Origin: a virus
IMG/VR virus record: IMGVR_UViG_3300026519_000057
Span: 1-26,282 of that record
DNA: 26,282 nucleotides
Direction: 5' to 3' (one strand)
Under the pieces are notes generated by a model. It worked only from the letters and a program-made list of their open reading frames with translations. It made no database searches and had not been told where the DNA came from. Of this stretch, positions 16,430-24,700 are shown piece by piece; within the stretch, counting starts at the first letter, position 1, and every line of letters starts with the position of its first letter. A program made the position numbers and the translations under genes.

Positions 16430-18499
16430 TCAATCCTTCACGAACACCCTCGTTACCGCCCCTGCCGCCCCCAACGGCAAGCCGGGAGCCCAGTCTATGG
16501 GCTCTGACATCAGGGCAATGAGCTCCTCCAGGCGCTCCCGGGCCAACGACGCGGGCTCCAGCGCGACGATCTGGTCGTGCACGTGCATGATGACATTGAA
16601 CCCGCGTTCTTCGGCGCGCCGCAAGCACGTCATGAGCACATCCGCAGCCACCGCCTGCGTTACGTTCTCCAGCAGCTTGCCTCCGTGGGTGAACTGGCGC
16701 ACCCACTGGCCCATATTCATGCCTATGTAGCTGATCGTGGGGCGCACCTCACCCCACGGTGTCTCCCGCGGGCGGATGGACGGCGCGTAGTAGTGCAGCC
16801 ACCGGCCGGACGGCAGCCGGATGCGCAGGAAGTTGCGATCCCGCTCTATGTCGAACCAGTAGGACCGCGTTCGATGCCCGGTCCGGATGACCCACTTCAC
16901 CTTGTCCTCGAACTCCGTCCAGAACGCCGTTACGTCCGCATAGGTCTTCCGGAACACCGTCACGGCATGCTCGGCCTCCTCCGGCGTCATGTCGACGCCC
17001 AGGGACATGGCATAGCCGAGCAGTCCCGTGGCCTCCTGCTGGCCCGTCTCGGGGTCGATACGCAGCTCGCCCTTGCCTAGGCGATACCCAGCCCCCAGCA
17101 CGGCTGGTTTGGCGAGGGTGCGCTTGCTCTTGTCTCCAGCCTTGTATTCCGCCCACAGCTCCGCGTAGGGCTGCCGGAACATGTAGGTCGCGAAATCCAC
17201 GTAGGGATCCCGCCCCTGGCGGAAAACGTCGAGGATCTTCTCGTCGCCGCAGATCCAGCCGATGAGGCGGTTCTCGATGGCCGACAGGTCCGCATCGACC
17301 AGCCGGTATCCGGGCGGAGCCTGCACGGCCGGACGCACCGCCGAACGCAGACACTCCATCAAGGGGCCGAACCGCCGTCTTACCGCCGGCGCTGGCCAGA
17401 ACTCGATGGCCCTCGCCAACGGCTCCAGACGCTTCTCCAGGGACCAGTGCGGACGCGGCAAGTTCTGCGGCTGGAACACCCGACCCGCCCAACGCCCGGT
17501 GCGCGCCGCACCGAGGAACTGGAATGCCCCACGCAACCGACCGAACCGCTCTCCGTCTCGGCACTCCGTGGCCCGCTCCAGTGCCGCGAACTTGGCCACA
17601 CTGGCCACGGAGGCTTCCTGCCGCAACAGCAACGCCTTCTTCAGCTTCTCCGGCTGCGGGACATCCAGCGCGCCCTCCTCCAGCTGCGCCAACACCCGGG
17701 CCACGTGCGCCTTCTGCAGATCATCGAACGGATAACCCAATCGCCGCAAGGCCGGCAGCAGCTGGGCCTGTGAATTGGCGTTGTCGATACCGACCAGCTC
17801 GGCCAGCTCGGCCAGCAGGCGGGCCTTCTCCGCTTCCGCCATCCGCACCGCACGACACACCATCGGGACGTTCACGGGAAGGCCGCGCTCATTGATGCGC
17901 TGGTCCAGGATCCACATGTCCCAGACCCATTCCTCTGGCGCATACCGCAACAACTTCCGATGGACAGCCCGCTCGGCCTCGACGTCCATGCGGTTATAGG
18001 TCTTGAACTCTTCCCACGCCTCCGGTTCGTTCTCCGGCGTGTTCACGAACTTCTCCCCGAGACGCCGGGTCGGCACACAGAACTTGCGGATGAGGTGCGC
18101 ACCGGCCTGTTTCCCGGATCCATCCTTGTCTAGGCCCAACACCTTGGAAAGGCGCGCCAGATCCGGCGGCAGCGCACAAGTGTTCGCCAACACCATCGTG
18201 TCCCGGAACCGCTCCAGCGGCAGCCGGATATGGCGGGTCTGCGGCGCCGCCCACAACACGGCTCGCTCGAACGCGGCGTTGTGCGCCCAGATGATGACCT
18301 CCGGCGACGACAGTAGGTCCTCCAGATCGCCGGGCAAGGGCTCACCCTCGGCCGGCGTCCATTGACGCACCGGACCCTCCGGCAGGGCCCAGGCCGCCAG
18401 CAACACACGGAAGGAGGGGTGGGACACATAACGCCCCACCCCGACCTTGCGCAGATCGAGATCACAGTAGGTCTCGAAATCAAGGTGGATCTCAAGCAT
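16430..18499 (-). CDS. Family A DNA polymerase with 3'-5' exonuclease domain
   Basis: A 689-residue replicative polymerase. The N-terminal exonuclease retains Asp7/Glu9 (LDFETY), an Exo II block WAHNAAFERAV (about 71-81) and Exo III YNRMD (about 168-172), so proofreading should be active. Polymerase motif A is VDADLSAIE (401-409). Motif B reads R460 xxx K464 xxx L468 xxx Y472, and motif C is VHDQ (640-643). The residue equivalent to Klenow Phe762 is Leu. Motif C has Gln where Glu is usual (HDE). The start ATG forms a TGATG junction with the ssDNA-binding protein gene. The polymerase is of the type found with DUF2800/DUF2815/VirE in phage replication cassettes. Confidence 0.95.
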   Translation of the reverse strand: MLEIHLDFETYCDLDLRKVGVGRYVSHPSFRVLLAAWALPEGPVRQWTPAEGEPLPGDLEDLLSSPEVIIWAHNAAFERAVLWAAPQTRHIRLPLERFRDTMVLANTCALPPDLARLSKVLGLDKDGSGKQAGAHLIRKFCVPTRRLGEKFVNTPENEPEAWEEFKTYNRMDVEAERAVHRKLLRYAPEEWVWDMWILDQRINERGLPVNVPMVCRAVRMAEAEKARLLAELAELVGIDNANSQAQLLPALRRLGYPFDDLQKAHVARVLAQLEEGALDVPQPEKLKKALLLRQEASVASVAKFAALERATECRDGERFGRLRGAFQFLGAARTGRWAGRVFQPQNLPRPHWSLEKRLEPLARAIEFWPAPAVRRRFGPLMECLRSAVRPAVQAPPGYRLVDADLSAIENRLIGWICGDEKILDVFRQGRDPYVDFATYMFRQPYAELWAEYKAGDKSKRTLAKPAVLGAGYRLGKGELRIDPETGQQEATGLLGYAMSLGVDMTPEEAEHAVTVFRKTYADVTAFWTEFEDKVKWVIRTGHRTRSYWFDIERDRNFLRIRLPSGRWLHYYAPSIRPRETPWGEVRPTISYIGMNMGQWVRQFTHGGKLLENVTQAVAADVLMTCLRRAEERGFNVIMHVHDQIVALEPASLARERLEELIALMSEPIDWAPGLPLGAAGAVTRVFVKD

Positions 18500-19197
18500 C
18501 ACCGACGCCCGAACAACCGGCTCCGGCCGGCGGAAGCGCCGGCTGCTTCCTCCTCATCACCGCCGTCTTCAGGATCCTCATAGTCCGTCTCGTCGAACTC
18601 GACCGCCTCTACGTCGTCATCCGAGAAGACGGAATCGACGTCCGGCGTCGCCACGCCGCCCAGACGTTCTCCGTGCGCCCTGAACTGCACGGCGTTGAGG
18701 AACGCATTGATGCGCCGTCCGAACTTGTTGTCCTGGGCCCAGAACTGAACCACCGCGTTCACACGCGCGCCCGAATAGAACAACTCCAGCGCCTTGTCCT
18801 TGTCAGCCGGCCGGTTCTGCGGGTCGAGCGTCTGCCAACGGCCATCCGGACCCTTGGTCGGCAGAACAAGCAGAGGCGGCGTGCGGGTGGACGCCTGGAC
18901 GAACCACCAGCCGGGGAAGTATTCGTCGTCCTCGTCCATCTGGCGGAAACACAGACGGTCCTCCGGCGGCAGTTTCTTCTCCCACTGCTTGCCCCATTTC
19001 TCCTTGGCGACGTCGACAATGGCCTGCTCAATGGCGTCCATCATGTCCGCCGTCTGCGGGGCCTCCGGATCGATCATCAGCCGGGTTCGCCATTTCGGGT
19101 CATCCGTTCCTTCCGGGCCCCTGTCGGGATCCACGACATGTGCGTAGCTGAGCACGACGTTCTTGAGAACGACTTCACCGGGTTTGTTTCCAGCCAT
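18499..19197 (-). CDS. ssDNA-binding protein, DUF2815 (gp2.5-like) family
   Basis: A 232-residue protein of the DUF2815 family, regarded as an OB-fold ssDNA-binding protein like T7 gp2.5. The N-terminal region VVLKNVVLSYAHVV and DPKWRTRLMIDPEAP, the central block CFRQMDEDDEYFPGWWFVQAS, and YSGARVNAVVQFWAQDNKFGRRINAFLNAVQF are family hallmarks. Aromatic residues in the middle would stack on bases. The C-terminal 45 residues are very acidic (DSVFSDDDVEAVEFDETDYE) before a short basic end, like the protein-interaction tail of SSBs. A near-perfect AAGGAGG precedes the ATG, implying high expression. It abuts the polymerase it would serve. Confidence 0.88.
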   Translation of the reverse strand: MAGNKPGEVVLKNVVLSYAHVVDPDRGPEGTDDPKWRTRLMIDPEAPQTADMMDAIEQAIVDVAKEKWGKQWEKKLPPEDRLCFRQMDEDDEYFPGWWFVQASTRTPPLLVLPTKGPDGRWQTLDPQNRPADKDKALELFYSGARVNAVVQFWAQDNKFGRRINAFLNAVQFRAHGERLGGVATPDVDSVFSDDDVEAVEFDETDYEDPEDGGDEEEAAGASAGRSRLFGRR

Positions 19198-19203
19198 GAT
19201 ATG

Positions 19204-19236
19204 CCTCCTTCACGGGTTTCACGGGTTTCACGGTTT
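19204..19236 (-). promoter_or_regulatory. Strong ribosome binding site preceded by three 9-bp repeats
   Basis: The leftward mRNA has three tandem copies of the unit AAACCCGTG (third copy shortened by one base) running straight into AAGGAGG ahead of the ssDNA-binding protein start. The repeat lies in the only real intergenic gap of the replication module (19198-19256). A translational operator for autogenous control by the ssDNA-binding protein is possible but unproven. Confidence 0.5.
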
Positions 19237-19256
19237 GCCATCTGCCTGCTTGTCGA

Positions 19257-20510
19257 TTACACATCGCCAAGGGCCTTTAGGCCTCCCAGGGCATCCCGGT
19301 AATCCGGTTTGCCCCCTTCTTCCGGGGTGTCAAAAGCCAGCACTGGCTTCGGCTCTCCCTGGCTCACGAACCCCCCGAAAACCTTATCGAACGCCTTCTT
19401 CCCCATCTGCTTCTCCAGCCGCGACAGGGTTTTCAGTCGGCGCTCGAACGCCTCTTCGCCGAGTGCCTTCTCAGCGATCTCCATGACTCTCTCCTCATCC
19501 GTCCAGCGGCGAGGCGGGCGGCGACCCGGCACCAGACGCACACCCGGAATATCATGCCCGGCCAGCAGGTCCTCGACGGTCTGGCGCTCGAGCGCATCGA
19601 GCCAGCCTCGAATGAGCTTCGCCGCCTTGAGGACCTCCACTCGCTGGGCCGGCTCAAGGACCGGCGGAAACTCTGACATGCGCTTCGCCAGCGCGCCAGG
19701 CGTGTCGAGCTCCCCGGCGTCCATGTCGACGTCGAGCAGCGACAGGACGCGATCCTGCACCGCCGGGCACGCCGCGTTCCTGGCCGCCGCACAGAAATCG
19801 CACTGCGGCGACCCGGGAACCAACGGCGGGTCCTCCTGTCTGGTGGCCTCCGCCGCGGCGGCGAACCGGTCGCGCCAGGCCAGCAACTTATCGCCGCCCA
19901 GCGTCCACGACCCGCCCCCGGCCGGTATGCGCGGCTGTTCTATGAGAATCTCGACGGTCATGCGCGATGGCACCAACTGCAGCGCCTTCGGCACGAAGCT
20001 CTTCCATGCGCCCAGTGCATACAGCACCGCCTGCATGTTCTCTTTCGGGCTCACCGGCACGCCGGCGCCGTATTTCCAGTCGGCCACCAGCAGATGGCGC
20101 GACTGGCGGTTGACGACGATGACGTCCGCGGTGCCGAAAGCCTTCTCGCCGAGAACCCACGACAGATCCACGCGCTGCTCGACGAACAGCCTGGCGCCCG
20201 GCCGCTCCGCATACTGCCGGATGCGCTCCAGGCCGGCCACCATGTGCTGCGCCATCTCGTCCGTGCAGACGAAGGTCTCGGTTACCGGCTGGCCATCGGA
20301 CGTATGCCAGACGACCTTCGTCTTGCGCCCGATGACCTCGTCCGGCTCGATGTCCTGCTCCAGGCACATGGCCACGAAATGGTGGAACGCCGTCCCTTCC
20401 GCAGCCGCCCGGCCGGAATGGTCCGGAAACTGCTCGCACAACCGGACGGAACCCGGACACGCCACCCAACGTGCCGCCGCCGATGGGGACAGCCTTGCGT
20501 GGGAAGCCAT
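19257..20510 (-). CDS. DUF2800 family PD-(D/E)xK nuclease, probable Fe-S cluster
   Basis: A 417-residue protein of the DUF2800 family, related to RecB/AddB/Cas4-type nucleases. Likely catalytic residues are Glu111 (FVEQRVDL), Asp129 (GTADVIVV), Asp144-Trp-Lys146 (VADWKYGAG) and Gln160 in QAVLYALGA. Cys18 (WVACPGS) near the N-terminus plus Cys237, Cys240 and Cys248 (CDFCAAARNAAC) give the one-plus-three cysteine pattern of AddB/Cas4 4Fe-4S clusters. The role is probably 5'-3' or end-processing exonuclease in phage recombination or replication. ATG 20510 has AAGGG at nine bases; the longer open frame upstream overlaps the previous gene. It sits between the lysine-rich protein and the ssDNA-binding protein. 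Confidence 0.85.
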   Translation of the reverse strand: MASHARLSPSAAARWVACPGSVRLCEQFPDHSGRAAAEGTAFHHFVAMCLEQDIEPDEVIGRKTKVVWHTSDGQPVTETFVCTDEMAQHMVAGLERIRQYAERPGARLFVEQRVDLSWVLGEKAFGTADVIVVNRQSRHLLVADWKYGAGVPVSPKENMQAVLYALGAWKSFVPKALQLVPSRMTVEILIEQPRIPAGGGSWTLGGDKLLAWRDRFAAAAEATRQEDPPLVPGSPQCDFCAAARNAACPAVQDRVLSLLDVDMDAGELDTPGALAKRMSEFPPVLEPAQRVEVLKAAKLIRGWLDALERQTVEDLLAGHDIPGVRLVPGRRPPRRWTDEERVMEIAEKALGEEAFERRLKTLSRLEKQMGKKAFDKVFGGFVSQGEPKPVLAFDTPEEGGKPDYRDALGGLKALGDV

Positions 20511-20514
20511 ACCA

Positions 20515-21153
20515 TCAGCCCTTCTTGCGGCGCAGCAGGGATGCCTTGCCGGAAGACTTCTTCGCCGGATCCCGTTCCTTGGCCTCTTCCAGGACCTCCA
20601 GCGCCTGAGCCGGCTCCAGGGACATGAGATCATCGACGCCGAACTTCTCCTGCATGATGCCGAACACGAGATCGACGCGAGCCTCGATGTCCTCCTCCTT
20701 CACCTTGCCGCTTTCCAGCCAGTCACCGAACATCTCCTGGATCTCGTCCATCGTCAGGTCGGCGGCCATGTCTTCCGGGTCGGCCGGAGCGGCATCATCC
20801 ACCTCGTTGGCTTTCGGGGCCTCGGCCTGGACTTCCTCCGCTGCCGCCTTCTTCGCGGCGGCCTTCTTCGTCGTCTTCTTCGCGGCAGTCTTCTTCGTCG
20901 TCTTCTTCGCCGTCTGCTTCTTCGGCGTGGGCTCCTCCGCCGGTTCTGCCGGTTCTGCTGGTTCTGCCGGTTCTGCCGGTTCTGCCGCTGCCCCGCCTAC
21001 GGAAGCCATCGCCGCCGCGGCTTCCCTGGACGCCTCGGCGGCCATCCGATACACGCCCGCCACGGCGTCTATGGATTCACGCAGCTTGCGTGTTTCCTCG
21101 ACGCTCTTGCCGATTACCTCAACCAGCTCAGCCAGCCTTTCCTCGATGCTCAT
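20515..21153 (-). CDS. Lysine-rich, histone-H1-like protein with Glu-Pro-Ala tract, function unknown
   Basis: A 212-residue protein starting at an ATG with AAGGAG. Its parts are an N-terminal coiled coil (SIEERLAELVEVIGKSVEE, residues 2-36) and an Ala-rich helix. A tandem Ala-Glu-Pro tract (about 58-75) follows, then a Lys/Ala/Thr tail resembling bacterial histone-H1-like proteins (TPKKQTAKKTTKKTAAKKTT and KKAAAKKAAAEE). An acidic helical domain ending in another basic patch completes it. The mixture suggests a DNA- or nucleoprotein-binding partner with an oligomerising head. The AEP tract is encoded by a 9-bp tandem repeat, so its length may vary. No known family is certain; the helical C-terminal domain may be an interaction module for the nuclease or ssDNA-binding protein next to it. 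Confidence 0.75.
   Translation of the reverse strand: MSIEERLAELVEVIGKSVEETRKLRESIDAVAGVYRMAAEASREAAAAMASVGGAAAEPAEPAEPAEPAEPAEEPTPKKQTAKKTTKKTAAKKTTKKAAAKKAAAEEVQAEAPKANEVDDAAPADPEDMAADLTMDEIQEMFGDWLESGKVKEEDIEARVDLVFGIMQEKFGVDDLMSLEPAQALEVLEEAKERDPAKKSSGKASLLRRKKG
20940..20984. repeat. Five 9-bp tandem repeats (CCGGTTCTG) within a gene
   Basis: Five tandem units, one with a single T for C change, encode the Ala-Glu-Pro tract of the lysine-rich protein. The 9-bp period keeps reading frame, so unit gain or loss would lengthen or shorten the linker without disrupting the protein. Confidence 0.85.
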
Positions 21154-21154
21154 C

Positions 21155-21784
21155 TCAATCTCCTTCCGTCGTTGCTTCTGTCTCCGTCCCGGACACGCCG
21201 GTCGAACCCTGGTGCACATACACCCGCAACAGGTGATACGCACACCAACTCGTCCCCGGTTCCACCGGATGCCCGCAATAGGCCCACCGGTTCGTCCGGG
21301 GATCCCCTTCCACCCAACGGCAGCGCCCGTCCTGCGGGGCCTGCTGGGGGTGTTTGGACAACCGCATCGCCGGTTTGACAGGGTCGCATCCAGCCAGACG
21401 ACGGAGCGCCTGCCCGGCCTTGCGGTTGATGCCTGTTTCCGGGGACACCACCGTCCTTCGTCCTCCGCCCACCGATGCCGCCAACGTCTCCCGGACCAGG
21501 CGATGTATGAGCCCATCGGCTTCGGCCTCGTCGGGTTCGGCGGTCTCGCTTTCTTCCTCACGCCCCGGCCCGCCACCGGAAAAGTCTTTCAATTCTTGCC
21601 GCAGTCGACGGGCGGTGTCAACATCCCCAAACAGCCCGAGCCTGGAAGCCCGCGTTACCACGGCAGCCCTGGTCCGCCCCGTCTCACGGCACACCAGCGT
21701 CAGCCACCCCTGCATGCCGAACACCCGGCACAGCAGGTCGTCCTCCTCAGGTGTCCACCGACGCCGTGTGCTGTTGGCGGCCAT
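21155..21784 (-). CDS. GcrA-like regulator (SANT/HTH-like N-terminus, Cys-rich C-terminus)
   Basis: A 209-residue protein resembling GcrA, an alphaproteobacterial regulator that binds sigma70 holoenzyme and m6A-methylated GANTC promoters. The N-terminal RRRWTPEEDDLLCRVFGMQG followed by TRAAVVTRASRLGLFG (to about 52) is like the GcrA helix-turn-helix. The C-terminal CRWVEGDP, WAYCGHPVEPG and WCAYHLLRVYV (155-190) match the family pattern C-(R/K)-W-x-x-GDP ... FCG ... YCxxH. Cys155, Cys170, Cys181 and His184 could bind zinc. The middle (about 70-150) is acidic and probably flexible. The start lies 38 bases inside the end of the primase-helicase gene. A regulator of phage or host transcription is inferred; DNA replication-linked function is the alternative. 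Confidence 0.72.
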   Translation of the reverse strand: MAANSTRRRWTPEEDDLLCRVFGMQGWLTLVCRETGRTRAAVVTRASRLGLFGDVDTARRLRQELKDFSGGGPGREEESETAEPDEAEADGLIHRLVRETLAASVGGGRRTVVSPETGINRKAGQALRRLAGCDPVKPAMRLSKHPQQAPQDGRCRWVEGDPRTNRWAYCGHPVEPGTSWCAYHLLRVYVHQGSTGVSGTETEATTEGD

Positions 21785-24700
21785 CCGACGGTGCCCCCTG
21801 CTCTCCTTCCAGGCGTTCGCCGCATCCGAACCACTCGAAATCCTGCGTCTGCCACGCCATCGCCACCTCTTCCGGCACCCAGTCGCGCGCCACGATCCCG
21901 GTGCGCCGGGCGAACTCCGCGTAAGGCTCCTTCACGTGGTCGAGCAGGATCGCCCGGTAATACGTCGTCGTGGCCCCGCCCCCGACACGGACACGACGCA
22001 ACTCGAACACCGGCAGGGTGGACAACCAGCGGCTCACGTAGATGGCCCGGCCACGAGCCGTCGAGGCCAGCGCCTTCCACGGATCCCAGGACGCCAGACG
22101 GGCGTCGACGGTGCTGCCCCGCACCAGCGCCAGCCAACCGTCCGCATCGAGAATGTCGTCCGATGATACCCCGTCCGGCAGCAATTCGTGCTTTTCGGCC
22201 CACAACACGAGATTGCTGACATCCGGCCATTCGAACAACGGACCAGGCTCGAACACCCAGCGGGACACATACTGCCCGACGACCTCCATCGGGTTCTCCT
22301 TGCGGTGGGCCTCGTTCATCTCCTCCTGGGCCCTGGCGGCATCACGCGACAGCACCGGCACCCGGCCTTCACGCCACAGCGCCAGAGCCTCGGCCCACAA
22401 CTGGGGGCGCCACTCCACCAACCGGTCAACGTCCAGCTGTGCGCGCATGCGCACCAGCAGGAACCGACGGTTGCCGGTGTCGTCAGAGAACAGCTGCACC
22501 TCGTTCGTCGTGCCCACCGTCACGAACCGGCGTGGCATCACCACCGCCTTGCGGGCATAGGCCGGCCGGGCGTTGTCCTCCTGGCGGGTGATGAACGACT
22601 TGATGGCCTCGACGGATGCATGCGACAGGCTGGCCATCTCGGGCAGCTCGACCACGATGGCGGAGGCCGTCTCCTCCATCACCGTCTTCGGGGAGAGCGC
22701 CTGCGGGTGGGTGGATTCGATGGTCGCGAACAGCTTCTCCGACGGTGGCAGGAGACGGGCGAACGTCGACTTGCCGATACCCTGCCGGCCCTGGACGACC
22801 AGCATGTAATCGAACTTCGCTCCAGGCTCCATCACCCGCGACACGAGCCCCAGGAAGAACACCTCACCGGCTTCCCGATGGTATTCATCATCCGGTGTCC
22901 CCAACAGCTCCGGAAACAGGCGCCGCAGGCGCGACGTGCCATCCCACTCGATGCCATCCAGCCACCACCGCACGACGGCGTCCGGCGTGGCCATCGCCCG
23001 GCGCGCGCCGACATCGACCAGGTCGTGAACGGTCTGCTTCGTGGCGCGAACCCCGCACGCCAGCAGCGGCTTCGCCGACTTGCAGGCCGGCGGGACGGCT
23101 AGGGCCAGCCCGAGGGCCGCAACGGCGGAATCCGCCACCTGATCGCCGGCCTCCAGCGGGAGATCGAGACCCAGCCATTCGGCCGGCACGGCAAGCCGCG
23201 GAGCCTGCTCCTCACCGGTGGTGAAGAACAGGTCGAACAGGGGGTGCCGCGACAACAACGCCAGGTTCTCCGGCGATGACGGCCTGATGTTACCCTTCCT
23301 GTCGCGCCCCAGACCGGCGAGCAGATCCTGCATTCGCTGGCGATACCACTCCAGGAAAGCCTTCCTGGACGCAAATGGCGCCTCCGCCAGCCCGTAATGC
23401 GCCATCGCGGCCTGCCGGGCCGGCGGCACGTCCGTCGAGCCGGTCGTGGGGTTCACGGGCTGGCCGGCGCGCCGTCTGGACGAGAACAGACGAGCCAGAC
23501 CGGAGACAACGGGGTCATCCGGCCGGCTCTCGGTAGTCAACGAGGGAAGAACGTCATGGCCGGGATGGAATCCGGCGGAGAGGCTTCCTGGTGGTGGTGA
23601 TGGTGGCGGTCCAGGTTTGCGTTCCCGTGGGCGGGGTGCCTCTCCGCCGGCGTCCCGGCAACCACCTGCAAGGATGGTTTTCCTGCGCACACAGGGAGAA
23701 TGCGCATCCCCCTCATACGCCGTCTCCGGATCGTCGTCAAGCCCTTTCAGGGCCTCCGACGCCTCGAACCGGCGGAACCTCTCCGTCTTCTCGTTCGAAG
23801 GGTCATACAGCCATTCGACCATCGCCTGGTAGGAGGGCAAATCCGTATATGCCGTTTCCTGGCCCTCCGGAGCCGCAGGAGAAGCGTTATCGAGTTTCCC
23901 GAACAGGTGTATGCGGACAAGGTCAAACGCGTCTCTGGCACGTCCTGAGGCCGGATCCGTGCCATGATGGGAATACAGGCGCTGCCCGTCCGACAGGATG
24001 ACGGCCCCGGCCGGCCCTTTCGACGAACGGTGTCGCCAGCGGTCGGCGTCGGCGTCGGCCGGCTCGTAGACGTCGTCCAGGAAACGCTCGATGGCCGTTA
24101 CGACGTCGCCGACCCAACGGTTGAACGCGCCGGCCGGACCCGGCCGCTCCCGCGGATCCCGCTGCTCCGTCGCCGCCACGAACGCCGGCACGCCATCGGC
24201 GACGATGATGTCGTCGAGGCTGTCGTGGTCTTCGAGGATGGCCGCCTCGATGGCCTTGGCGTCGAGCAGGGTGTCGATGGTCGGGATGGCGGCCCTCGCC
24301 GCGGCGCCATCTTCGGTCCGGGGCTCCGGCACGTGAAGGCGGGCCCGGTATTCCTGGTCGCTGGACACGGTCGGGAAAAAGGCCAGCTGGGCCGGACGAT
24401 AGCAGGTGCGGTCGACGACGTCGTCGACGCCGAGGGTCCTGGCGACCCAATGGGCGATGGCGGCCTTCTTCTCCGGCGTGGGCCACGTGTCCGGATGGAT
24501 GGGGATGATCAGCCGCACGTGCGGGTCGTCCGGCCCGTGGCTGCGCGTGGTATGCGCGATGAAGGTAATGCCGGTCAGCGGGTCGGCCGGCTCCGCGGCC
24601 TCCGGATCGAGCAGGCGGGCGGCCAGGTCCGGCTCGATGTCGTCGAAGTCGAAGGCCAGCATGGTGATGGCCTCGATGTCGGCCGCCACCCGTGTCGGAC

